Below are positions 1 through 8,248 of a DNA stretch of 23,134 bases, piece by piece. Source of the stretch: Seison nebaliae (lineage: Eukaryota > Rotifera > Pararotatoria > Seisonacea > Seisonidae); NCBI GenBank assembly GCA_023231475.1, contig JALJEE010002945.1:1-23134 (forward strand), in the 5' to 3' direction. Numbering within the stretch: the stretch's first letter is position 1; each line of letters opens with the position of its first letter. A program made the translations under genes and the position numbers. The notes beneath the pieces are model-generated. The model was not told where the DNA came from, searched no databases, and worked only from the letters and a program-made list of their open reading frames with translations.

Positions 1-682
1 CAGATACACCTTCACCAGAGAAGGAAGATTTTGAAGACTTATGACGGTTGGGAATCGATGTTTTTCTCGTATTGACCAGTGGTTTATTTTTCGTTACTTT
101 ATTTTCATATTTTTTCAGATTATTGACAGAAGAGTGATCAATAGGAGCTGGTGTGGAATTAACGCCTATTAACGTACTGGCATAAGACTTTTTAACATTC
201 GACTTGAACTTTTTCTTTGACAAATTAGTTTCACTGACTGGAATGATCGACTTATTTGTGACACCCTTATTCGTAATCGATCTAACCATTTGCATTAAAC
301 CGTCATGGATCGTAGTATTCTCTGAAATCTTATCATTAATGTTACGAATTACCTCCGACATTGTCACCATGCTTTCTCCTACAAATTTCATTTCTTTCTT
401 GAGGTGAACATTTTCCTCCAGAATTTGGTTCAATTTGAGCTCAATTGAAACAAGCTCAGTTTTCTCGATTGAGCAAGTGGCAGCAAATTCCGGTTCCGTG
501 CACATTCTCTTTAGAGTAGACGGAGTACTATTGTTCTTAGAACCAGGTGGTCTTCCCCTTGGTCTTTTGTTAATTGAATCATTTCCGCCGGTTTGAGGAT
601 TATTCTTCTGTACGGATGGACATAATTGATCAGTTGTACCTGTACCTTGATCGTTCAATGCTTCCTGAATTAGCCGTAACAT
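1..682 (-). CDS. Second coiled-coil ORF of a repeated element (LINE ORF1-like), AT-hook, open at the left edge
   Basis: An uninterrupted frame of 227 codons starts at an ATG at 682-680 and runs off the window at position 1 without a stop. In order it shows: a short N-terminus (MLRLIQEALNDQG); a Gly/Asn/Pro stretch with an AT-hook-like core (KRPRGRPPGSKN, about residues 39-50) expected to bind the minor groove of AT-rich DNA; a coiled coil (about residues 70-135, from IEKTELVSIELKLNQ to VIRNINDKISEN); then a Lys/Ser/Asn-rich basic region containing KKSYASTLIG. A coiled coil followed by a basic nucleic-acid-binding tail is the usual plan of non-LTR retrotransposon ORF1 proteins. The family assignment is inference; no reverse transcriptase is visible. 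The ATG lies five bases past the stop of the preceding coiled-coil ORF, so the two look like consecutive ORFs of one element. A repeated host gene is the main alternative. Confidence 0.55.
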   Translation of the reverse strand, partial: MLRLIQEALNDQGTGTTDQLCPSVQKNNPQTGGNDSINKRPRGRPPGSKNNSTPSTLKRMCTEPEFAATCSIEKTELVSIELKLNQILEENVHLKKEMKFVGESMVTMSEVIRNINDKISENTTIHDGLMQMVRSITNKGVTNKSIIPVSETNLSKKKFKSNVKKSYASTLIGVNSTPAPIDHSSVNNLKKYENKVTKNKPLVNTRKTSIPNRHKSSKSSFSGEGVS

Positions 683-687
683 AACAT

Positions 688-1380
688 CTACACTTTCCTT
701 ACCGAGCGAAATTCTTTCTTCGCTGACCGTTCCATACCTTTCAGAACCGAATTCTTCTTCGTTCCATCTACTGCACGCCTCATTTTTTGGAACGAGGATT
801 TCTTCTCTTTTTTGGACTTATTTTGACTAAAAGTAGCCTCAGTTCCCGCATTTTTCTCCTTTCCATCCTTTTCTAATTTTTTACTTGAATTAGAATTCAA
901 ATTACGATGAGCCACGTTACTATAAGACTCCACTTTATTAGACACATCTTTATGTTTCACCACTGTTACGGGCTCCAGCATATTACCGACCTCCAATATA
1001 TCTTTCTTCATTTTCTCTACCGAAGAGTTTGCCACTCTAATCAATTCTTTATATTGAGAAATCATTTGACCATTCTTCGACATTTCATCGGTCCAATCAT
1101 TGATTTTTTTCTCTAAAGAATCGTTTTTCAACGACAATTTAACTAGAGCGGCTTCTATTCTCTCAACAGCTGCCTACATTCTAACAATCTTATTGTCAAA
1201 TTCCTCAACAGAATTAACAAGCTTCTCGACTTTGTGCTTCAACGTCCTGTTGTCACTGGAGATGGACGGTTTGGAATCTCTTTGCTTCGGGAACTGATTT
1301 CCATAAACCTGGATCATCAGAATGATCACCAAAACCGACGGGTAACGACGTCAACGAGCTAGTTGATCCGCATTGCAAAA
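688..1380 (-). mobile_element. First coiled-coil ORF of the same repeated element (LINE ORF1-like), interrupted copy
   Basis: Read on the minus strand, this stretch codes for a protein related to the one beginning at 22959 on the plus strand. Shared pieces are GSTSSL near the start, a Gly-Phe/Cys-Gly-Asp segment, a KR-rich patch and the string SDNRTLKHKV. A long heptad coiled coil follows (VEKLVNSVEEFDNK, then AAVERIEAALVKL and LEKKINDWTDEMSKN), and then a Lys/Asn/Ser-rich basic tail (NSNSSKKLEKDGKEKN, KSKKEKKSSFQK). The longest clean piece is 688-1137, which opens without an ATG. The reading frame is broken about twice, so this copy is a relic. Its stop sits five bases before the ATG of the next ORF. 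I call it ORF1-like from architecture only. What element family it belongs to is not established. Confidence 0.55.
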
Positions 1381-1660
1381 TATGCAAAAATGATAAAAGT
1401 GATAAATGTTCATCTGTGAGATTTGATTGCTTCTTTGTAAATATGATGAAGAAAAAAAATTCTTTTTGACATGTCGAAAAATATTATTAAATCAATTTAA
1501 TAATTCTGATCATAGAGATGACGATCGGTGCGTCCAAGTGAATGATGATGATCAAGATATGGATCAGGTGGTGTCTGATAAGTCAATTGTCCCTGATAAA
1601 GATATTCCTGATACAAATGATGGCAGGAAAGAATTTGTGTGGGAATGCTGTTTACGGTAA
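1348..1660 (+). other. Unassigned acidic, Cys-containing plus-strand frames
   Basis: Two short overlapping plus-strand frames cover this stretch. The first contains CKICKNDKSDKCSS, a Cys-x2-Cys pattern like a zinc ribbon. The second (1427-1660) contains CKYDEEKK and a run of Asp-rich sequence (DDRCVQVNDDDQDMDQ) and ends at 1660. Neither starts with an ATG in good context. The left part overlaps the N-terminal end of the minus-strand coiled-coil ORF, so some of it may be a shadow. It may be debris of another repeat. I do not recognise a family. Confidence 0.2.
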
Positions 1661-1862
1661 AAGTCTCTTTGGCCTGACATGGAACATTTTTTTTTCTCCT
1701 AAAAGTTAACATATATATTAAAGCGATGATTTTAAACATCGTAGTGTTTTCCGATTTTTAATTTATCAATTTTTTTTCGAGGTATTTAAGTATAAAAATT
1801 TAAAAATTTTAAGCTTTTTGATTGCCTTATATCTTCATCAAGAGTTATCAAGAAGGGCGTTT

Positions 1863-2531
1863 TTAATAATTAAAATGAGAATAGGTTCTATTATCTCTGT
1901 GCAAATATTGATGCTGATAATTAAGGTAGTTTTCCTTGTCTTCACATTCTTCATCGTTTTCCTTATCGCTGTCCTCATCATTTTTTTCATCACTTTCTTC
2001 ATAATTTTCCTCTTCATTTTCTTCATCACTTTCCTCTTCACTTTCCTCTTCCCAGCTTTCTCCGTGTCTTTGTTCCTCATTTTCGTCAACATTATCATCT
2101 TCGTCATTATTCTTGAAAGGATAATTCGTTGAAAGTATTTCCATAAAAGATATAAAAGTATTCCGGGCATCTTTTCGGCAAATTGCTTCGACCAATTTAT
2201 TTTCACGATTATTTTATTATAGATTCAGAAAACCTGCTAATTTTAGATCTCTCTTTAACGAACGCCAGGTAAATTCGATATTGTTGGTATGAATCTTTTT
2301 ATCATCCGGTCTAACAAAATATTTCTAATGATTGATCTTCTCATAACTATATTCTGGGCACTCAGATAACCACTGATAAGATTTGAAATAATCCGAGTAA
2401 ATAGTAGTGCCCTTGAAATGTTGCCATAAAGAACAAAAACCACAAGTAAAAGGCTAACAATCGCAATATTTTTTTTAATTAACCTTTTTAGAGTACCTTT
2501 CTTTCTATTTGGTACAAATTTTACACTTCAT
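1863..2531 (-). mobile_element. Decayed Merlin-superfamily DNA transposon, transposase remnant with acidic tail
   Basis: The diagnostic part reads GTTIYSDYFKSYQWLSE, then a HIS-x-KYFV-type segment, then HTNNIEFTWRSLKRDLK (about 2420-2235). This is the catalytic core of IS1016/ISXO2-type DDE transposases, which in animals means Merlin elements: the Asp of YSD and the Glu of NNIE are the second and third catalytic residues. Upstream (2531-2505) MKCKICTK gives half of the N-terminal zinc ribbon, but the roughly 100-150 residues that normally follow, including the first catalytic Asp, are missing. The frame carries in-frame stops, among them TAG at 2327-2325 where related proteins have a Ser in the NHSK-type motif, and a TAA pair near 2220. 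Downstream in the same frame come LVEAICRKDARNTF and an Asp/Glu-rich tail of about 80 residues, ending near 1863. Terminal inverted repeats were not found by eye. The copy is dead. Confidence 0.75.
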
Positions 2532-2835
2532 CGAATTACTATCGAAAGATTCCACCGGTAAAATAAAAACACTCTACTTCACGCGCCTCCATGTTCTCGT
2601 TTCCCCGCAAATCTCCAACAATATCTTGTGAATTCTTCTCACATGTAATTTATGCTTAAGCTATTTCTTTAAAAAGAATTTTTTGTCATGCATTCTCTAT
2701 TTTTGATCTCCTACTATATCTACTAGGTATAAACTCTTTATTTTCCCTCCCGCCGGGACTTTTTTACTTGCTTTCTCTCCCTCTCAATTACATAATCTAA
2801 TTTTGAGGTCTTACTTATCTCGAAAACCAAAAATT
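2532..2835. other. Non-coding spacer between the transposon remnant and a coiled-coil ORF
   Basis: I see no coding signal here. The stretch has a few C-rich patches (for example CCCTCCCGCCGGGAC near 2745) that differ from the AT-rich surroundings. It could contain the 5' end of the Merlin element, but no matching inverted repeat was located on the 1700-1860 side. Confidence 0.3.
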
Positions 2836-3240
2836 TTACAGAAAATTCTTCCTGGTGAACTTTTGTCGTAGCTCATTCATCTGACCTAGAACCGTTTTTA
2901 ACAATCTCTCGAAATTTGTAATCCTTTCATTGTTCGAATGAATGATCTTCGATAAACGTTGATTATCACCTTTTATCGCTTTGATTTCTTCCATTAACAG
3001 ATCCTTTTGATCGGCCAGAGATGCCGTTTGTGCCACGAGCACATCGCCAGACGAGTGTTTCCAAAATTTCTTCCTCTTCGCTGCACGTGGATGTGATTGT
3101 CGACCGAGAGCGACTATTGACTTAGCAGGGCTTCGGACTCAGAACGAGAAACTGCTGACTCACCGTTCGAATCATCTTGGAAGGAAACGTCACCCTCCTT
3201 ACGCATGGAATTATTAACCGAATTATGTATATCAGACATG
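2836..3240 (-). mobile_element. Third coiled-coil ORF-family fragment (LINE ORF1-like), interrupted
   Basis: An ATG at 3240-3238 opens a Ser/Asp/Asn-rich N-terminus (MSDIHNSVNNSMRKEGD). The sequence then continues, after about one break, as a basic patch (RAAKRKKFWKHS) and a clear coiled coil (LADQKDLLMEEIKAIKGDN, then RITNFERLLKTVLGQMNEL), ending at a stop at 2836. The order polar N-terminus, basic patch, coiled coil matches the ORFs at 688-1380 and at 22959. Like the one at 22959 it has a T-tract directly before the ATG. The protein is short because it lacks the basic tail of its relatives, which suggests truncation. Membership of the same family is inferred from architecture and leader, not from a shared long motif. 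Confidence 0.45.
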
Positions 3241-3465
3241 TCAAAAAAAAAACAAATTCTCTTTTGATATTAAAATATTAAAAACTAAAAATTGTCAAAA
3301 ATTTATAGAAACATTTTTTTCCCAAAATTTATTGTAGAGAAATATTAGGTAATAAAAAAGAGAAGATAAGCAATAATTATAATTGTAAAAGAGAAAGAAA
3401 GAGGTACTTTGTACAAAATGAGTTTGTCTAAAAGTAATTGTTGAGAATGGGTAAGTAAATGAATA
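3241..3465. other. AT-rich spacer
   Basis: A/T-rich sequence with poly-A and poly-T runs and no coding signal. On the minus strand it is the leader of the coiled-coil ORF fragment at 2836-3240 and ends in a tract of ten T just before its ATG. Confidence 0.4.
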
Positions 3466-3684
3466 TCATTTATTGTTGTTGTTTGGTTGAAAATGTGCCA
3501 AGAAATCACTTTTCAAAATACAATCGCTATTGTTATTGTTGTTTTGAATGAAATCATGAAAACATTGATTGGAATTAATTGCGAAATCGTCTTGAGATAA
3601 ATCTAAAGATTTATTGAATGAGGAAGGTTGAACATTATTCATCCATTGATCCACATTCTTCTTCAATTGACAATCGGATGGCAT
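3466..3684 (-). CDS. Small Asn-rich ORF downstream of the discoidin receptor, hypothetical
   Basis: This 72-codon ATG-to-stop frame codes for a polar protein with two Asn runs (NNNNN and QPNNNN) made by TTG/TTA repeats on the plus strand, and segments such as NVDQWMNNVQPSSFNKS. It lies about 95 nt past the stop of the receptor on the same strand. A good acceptor-like sequence (TTTTTATACAG) ends at 3687, just before its ATG, so the stretch may be a downstream exon or the 3' untranslated region of the receptor gene. Splicing from the most plausible receptor donor (3798) would enter it in a different frame and stop soon. An AATAAA overlaps its last codons (3473-3468 on the minus strand). No family is recognised. 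Confidence 0.25.
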   Translation of the reverse strand: MPSDCQLKKNVDQWMNNVQPSSFNKSLDLSQDDFAINSNQCFHDFIQNNNNNSDCILKSDFLAHFQPNNNNK

Positions 3685-3686
3685 AG

Positions 3687-3798
3687 CTGTATAAAAATCA
3701 TTCTTATTGATGCTAAATCTTCATTCAAAAATATCGAAAGGGCATAGAAAGAAGAAAAGTATATTAACGAATTCTAAAACTATTCAAAATCAACTAAC
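3687..3798 (-). other. Possible 112-nt intron at the tail of the receptor gene
   Basis: A donor-like GTTAGT starts at 3798 inside the last codons of the receptor, and an acceptor-like TTTTTATACAG ends at 3687. Removing this segment would replace the final LVDFE with about 17 other residues (HYAIRLSIEEECG and a few more) before a new stop, still with no kinase. It is a prediction from splice motifs alone. Confidence 0.2.
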
Positions 3799-5897
3799 TG
3801 TTCCTGATTCTTTTTCTGTTCATTTTTCATGTCGTATTCGAACTGTTTTTTTTGTCTTCTTCGTCTCATGATACATATGAGTACGAGTAATAAAATAAGC
3901 AAGAAAAGAAGAATGATGGCGATTAATATACTTAAACGGATTTGTTCTCTTGTTAGAGTGGTGGATATGATTGAAGCAGTTTGCATGGACGACGCTGACG
4001 ATGATACACTGTGTCCGAACGGAGATCTGAGATTGGACGAGAAGTTCTGATGATGCATTTCATGGAAGTCATTTTTATCATTCGTCAAATAAACTTTATA
4101 AGAATCACTCGATCCTTTTTCAGTTTCCATTGAATTCTTCATTTGTTGACGATGACGTATATGTTGAGTGAGTGTATTGTAATCGATAGAATTCCAATCG
4201 ATCTCCATCTCAGATATTTTTAGACGAAGAAGTGAATTCTGATGTTCTATCAATCGTTTTCCTTTCCTATTTGTTGTCGCTGTTAACTTGTTTTCTTTCA
4301 TCTTATAAGGAATGATGGAAGGAACAATACTTTCATCATTATTTAACGTTAATTGATGATTAATTTCATAATGCATATTCAATAGAAGGGGATTATCATT
4401 GTATGTCGTTAGAGACGATCGATACTCGTTGAATATGGAACTGGTTAAACGGAATCTAATCCACTGATGTCTCAAATTGTTTCCTCTTCTACGACGATGG
4501 ATAACAGTAGAGAATCTTGGACGATCATAACAGAGATTAGATAATGAATCAATCGCTTCGTATACGACATAGGAAGATGGTGAGAAGACTCGTTTTCCGT
4601 TTATCATAATATGAGACGCTGGTATAGTCAGATAGATGTTTGTCATTTTCTTAGCTGCTCTCCTCTCCTCATCATTCATCATTTGGCGACGGTACGAGAA
4701 AAACCGTTTTCCCAATTTTTTCGATATATTTCTTTCTGTCGATATCTTCTCACATTCCACATAAACCGTTACATTCTGAATATATTTTATCATATCCAAA
4801 TCACTACCAGATGATTGTCCAGTATTCGATTGAAGTGAATTGATTATCTTTCCGATTATATCTAGCGTTCTTTCGTCATCTTTCGTTGCAATACTCAGTC
4901 TCGGATTCATGTACCATATGAAAAAATTTAAATTACTCTTTTTCTCAGAAAGAATATTCCATTCGATCGTTCCATCATTATTACTTCTTAACGAGCCAAT
5001 TAATGATGTTGTTCCATCGCCAGATGATGATGATGACGATGATGATGATGATAATGAATTAATTGAAGAATATAATCGATTAGGAATGAAACTATCAAAT
5101 AAATTTAATGGCATTTCTCTACCGCCAATAATATCACTAATACCATCAGTGATACGATAATGAGATATTCGATCATTATAAGAACATCCATATAATTCAA
5201 AACGAAGACAGATGCTTCGCGATCGTTGATATGGTAACAATATCGGAACGATACGGATACGACGTGCTATCACCGGAGGTATAAAAAAGTTACGTCGGAT
5301 TTCATCCGTCTCACTATTTCCGTGGAAAATTGTAAAATATTTGAGGGAGTCAGTTGTCGAATTGGAATATGTGTATAATTCGCTCAATTTATTCTCTTCT
5401 AACGAATATTGAATAATATAATTATCTGTCCATTCATTCCCATTACCATTACCGAATCGTCCTTGCGTCGCAATTCCAGTAACTATCGTCACTTTCAACA
5501 GATCGACTTCGATCCATTCATAAGCATTGACACGAACATATTCCTCAAAATCCGATCTCGATATCATCCACTTTTCCCTATGACGATTTTTGAATGAAGT
5601 TAATTGTCGAGCTGGACACCATGCACCCTCACCAGTATTATGACGTAAGCGTGCATGATTCGGTCCGACTCGATCAATATCATGAGATGAACTGCTCGAT
5701 AATTGGAAGGAACTAATTTCATAAGATTCTAAGCCCAATGGATGTACACCAGATATGGTACGTCCATTATATAATTGATATTGGCGACAAGATTTAATCA
5801 ATTGGAATGGATAATCACTTCCCTTCATCATATGCAGATATTCCATCACTAATATAAGTATTCCAAATAATAGTGAATTAAATGACATCTCTTTCAC
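3780..5897 (-). CDS. Discoidin-domain receptor-like membrane protein without a kinase
   Basis: A single uninterrupted exon codes for 705 residues. Residues 1-26 form a signal peptide (core SLLFGILILVM). Residues 37-238 are an F5/8-type discoidin domain bounded by C37 and C238, with hallmarks of DDR receptors: PLG at 53-55, ARLRHNTGEGAWCP at 82-95, WIEVDLL, TQGR, PPVIARRIRIVPI at 207-219 and CLRFELYGC at 230-238. In vertebrate DDR1/2 this domain binds collagen. Residues 240-490 resemble the second, DS-like jelly-roll region (YRITDG at 247-252) but carry a low-complexity Ser run at 283-292. A Ser/Thr-rich stalk leads to one membrane helix (about 654-677) and a 28-residue tail starting RRRRQKK. 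Animal DDRs continue into a cytoplasmic tyrosine kinase; here a stop follows, and the next 3.5 kb hold repeats. Either this is a kinase-less paralog or distant exons are missing. The ATG at 5897 is chosen because it directly precedes the signal peptide. Confidence 0.85.
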   Translation of the reverse strand: MKEMSFNSLLFGILILVMEYLHMMKGSDYPFQLIKSCRQYQLYNGRTISGVHPLGLESYEISSFQLSSSSSHDIDRVGPNHARLRHNTGEGAWCPARQLTSFKNRHREKWMISRSDFEEYVRVNAYEWIEVDLLKVTIVTGIATQGRFGNGNGNEWTDNYIIQYSLEENKLSELYTYSNSTTDSLKYFTIFHGNSETDEIRRNFFIPPVIARRIRIVPILLPYQRSRSICLRFELYGCSYNDRISHYRITDGISDIIGGREMPLNLFDSFIPNRLYSSINSLSSSSSSSSSSGDGTTSLIGSLRSNNDGTIEWNILSEKKSNLNFFIWYMNPRLSIATKDDERTLDIIGKIINSLQSNTGQSSGSDLDMIKYIQNVTVYVECEKISTERNISKKLGKRFFSYRRQMMNDEERRAAKKMTNIYLTIPASHIMINGKRVFSPSSYVVYEAIDSLSNLCYDRPRFSTVIHRRRRGNNLRHQWIRFRLTSSIFNEYRSSLTTYNDNPLLLNMHYEINHQLTLNNDESIVPSIIPYKMKENKLTATTNRKGKRLIEHQNSLLRLKISEMEIDWNSIDYNTLTQHIRHRQQMKNSMETEKGSSDSYKVYLTNDKNDFHEMHHQNFSSNLRSPFGHSVSSSASSMQTASIISTTLTREQIRLSILIAIILLFLLILLLVLICIMRRRRQKKQFEYDMKNEQKKNQEQLVDFE
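5022..5052. repeat. GAT trinucleotide microsatellite inside the receptor coding sequence
   Basis: About ten GAT-type triplets (one GAC variant) on the plus strand code for the ten-Ser run at residues 283-292 of the receptor on the minus strand. Length variation would stay in frame. Confidence 0.8.
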
Positions 5898-7995
5898 GAA
5901 AAAGCATTTCTTAACATTCTATTTCTCAATTATCTTCAATTATTTCTTCAACATCGTCATTTCGTTAAGTTCTATAGCGCAATCTGATAATGATCAATAT
6001 ATTGCCAATAAGAAACCTGAAAAGACACAATTCTCCACTTTTCTAATTTTTTTAAAAATCTAGAAATAAAAAAAAATTATTTTTCAGAGAACTTTCTTAA
6101 AAATGTATGAACATAAATAACAGGAAAGAAATAGAATTAAGGAATGCTGATTTTAAAACTGATTTTTAAAATTATTCTTCTTATCGATTATTTGTTGACG
6201 TGAATTGAATGGAAGTGATATGGGAATTCGAACATTTTCGACGAGAAGAATAGAAGTATTCGAAAAAGAAATAGAATGGGAAGAATGTGAATGAGAATGG
6301 ATGAAGGAGATTCTTTCTCTACTCATCTTCTGTCCCATTCCGTACTACGGAATCCGTAGTCAAAATATTATCCAATTATTCGACATATCTGATGATGATC
6401 AAATTATGCGTTAGTTAAGAACAATAAAGAGGAGAACGACTATTCTTTACTAATTCACAAATTAGATGAGTTATGATGTTTTTTCACTAATTCTTTATTT
6501 ATTTTTCTTCTTGGTGAGTTTTCTTATTGCTCGGAAAAGAAGTACATACTCCTTTCTACTCACTAAATACACGAAAATTATTTTATTGGGACAAATTCTT
6601 TCAATAACGATAAAGAAAGTTCTTCTTTTCCAACTTTAGAATGAACGACAAGAAAAAACTGGATCTAATATGATATAATATTAGTAATCTTCCTTATAAT
6701 CTCAAATGACTTTTCAGATTTATTTATCGTGAGAATTTTTATTATAGTTCTTATTAGAACAACTTCCAACCATCTAATAATTCAAACGAGACCTTCTTTC
6801 TTTATTAGTAAATGAACGAACGAAATTTCTCCGTTATCCGAATCACATTATACTTTTTTTTTCAGATAAATTTCACCATAAATTTCATTTGAAAATAACT
6901 TGCAATTTTTGTGGAAAATTGCGCGAACAAATTTTGTTTCGTTTATTTGATCAATTAATTTATATTAATTAATTATGTCACCTAATAGGAGGGAATAGAT
7001 GACATGTAAGTTTTATTGACTAACGGATAGATAAGTTGTAACATTATGAATATGAATCGTTGGAACAACAATTTCCCTTGACTTACGTATTAGAAAGACA
7101 ATATTTATTGGAAGTTTGAGACAACGAAGTTGAGTCCGTACGAAAAATTTGTAAAACGAAGAGAATGATAAAAGGAAGAAAGTAGGAATTTGTGTTGGAA
7201 TAAGAAAAAATATTAAGTACGTTTCAGTCGAAGTTAGTAGTTGGATTGTATATTTTGAAACTGTATCTCATTTCTCACTTGTTCACACACACATTAAATT
7301 GATTGTTAGATTGTCACGAAATAAAAGTTGCATTCTCTCAGTTTATAATCGATAAGAAATGGTAGTCATTTTCTATTAACAGCTAACAATTCCTAACAGC
7401 TGATACTTAATTAAAGAATAAAAAGGAATATGAAAATTGAATAGCGATTCCGATCGATTGTCATTTGACATCATCGAATCAATGATAAGTTGGTGATGTT
7501 GAAAAGAAAGTTTGAAATGGAGTGGGAATTATATCGATGAGTAAGATGACCAATAACTATGAATCGTGTTCCAACGACAACTGAAACATTATCGTATTTC
7601 GTAATAGTTGACAGAAGAAAGTTGCATGTAAAAAGAAAGATAAAGAAAATGAAGTGGAGTAGGATGAGTGTTCGTGAAGACAATCACACGAAAATTGAAT
7701 GGTGAAGAGAATTTTGTTATTTGTTCATTAATATTTCGACGGGAATATTGCATCACTGTCATCATTTTATGTTGAACATAATTCTCTCTGATTCATCAGC
7801 TGTCATTTTATTCGCTCCTCTATGCTATTCCCACTAACTTCGACAAGCAACGGAAGCACTCCATTTCTTGAACAGTTATTCACATAAATCTTGTTTTTAT
7901 GCTTCTCTTTCATCTCCAATTTTCCTGCTTTCTCAAAAATGAATTATTTGAAGACTTAAAGTACTTTTCAGTCCGTCCACTGAATAAATGTTTCC
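5898..7995. other. AT-rich intergenic region upstream of the receptor
   Basis: I see no convincing gene. The stretch next to 5897 should hold the receptor's 5' untranslated region and promoter, but no clear TATA box or initiator stands out. The one distinct element is a 17-bp palindrome at 6344-6360. A minus-strand frame at 7471-7683 looks hydrophobic at its start but has no ATG. Confidence 0.4.
6344..6360. repeat. 17-bp perfect palindrome ACTACGGA-A-TCCGTAGT
   Basis: Two eight-base arms flank a single A. The element is GC-richer than its surroundings and lies about 450 bp upstream of the receptor start codon, a position compatible with a dimeric transcription-factor site. Function is not known. 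Confidence 0.45.
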
Positions 7996-8248
7996 TCAAA
8001 TTTGACTTTGTGACAAACAAGAACATTTTTTGTACTTTCCAATATCCTTCTTCAACTTTTCTATAGTGCCAAAAATATTAGGAAATCGTCTAGGATAATT
8101 AGGTGTTCCTCTTGGCCAGACATGAAAAATGGACAAATCGGCAATATGGAGAAAATATGAAACAAAACCAGGCCTAGTCAATTCAACCCACAACCATAAA
8201 CCACCAACAATAAAAGAGATTAAAAGATGGAGAGTTAAATTGATTATT
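7996..8248 (-). CDS. Candidate C-terminal exon of a membrane protein, unassigned
   Basis: The minus strand has an 83-codon open frame ending in TGA at 7998-7996. It opens with a hydrophobic helix (IINLTLHLLISFIVGGLWLW), then a second semi-hydrophobic part (RPGFVSYFLHIADLSIF), then a polar Pro/Lys-rich tail (HVWPRGTPNYPRR, EKLKKDIGKYKK). It is richer in G and C than the flanks and has varied amino acids, including Trp, Pro and Cys, which random AT-rich frames rarely give. A TAG that could end an intron lies just before 8248, with a weak pyrimidine tract. There is no ATG at the head, so it would be a last exon or a gene fragment. No upstream exon on the minus strand was identified and I do not recognise the family. 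Confidence 0.3.

Noticed and set aside
204-407. 67-codon plus-strand frame
   Set aside because: It is antisense to the long uninterrupted coiled-coil ORF at 1-682, which has far better coding character.
1818-2206. Hydrophobic Phe/Ile-rich frame on the plus strand (1818-2132) and a Lys/Met-rich frame on the minus strand (1838-2206)
   Set aside because: Both are shadows of the GA-rich sequence that codes for the acidic tail of the transposase remnant on the minus strand.
4840-5160. 106-codon plus-strand frame with an Asp run
   Set aside because: It is antisense to the receptor; the Asp run is the complement of the Ser microsatellite.
7471-7683. Minus-strand frame starting with a signal-peptide-like hydrophobic stretch
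   Set aside because: It has no ATG at the head, the composition is explained by pyrimidine bias, and no splice site or homology supports it.
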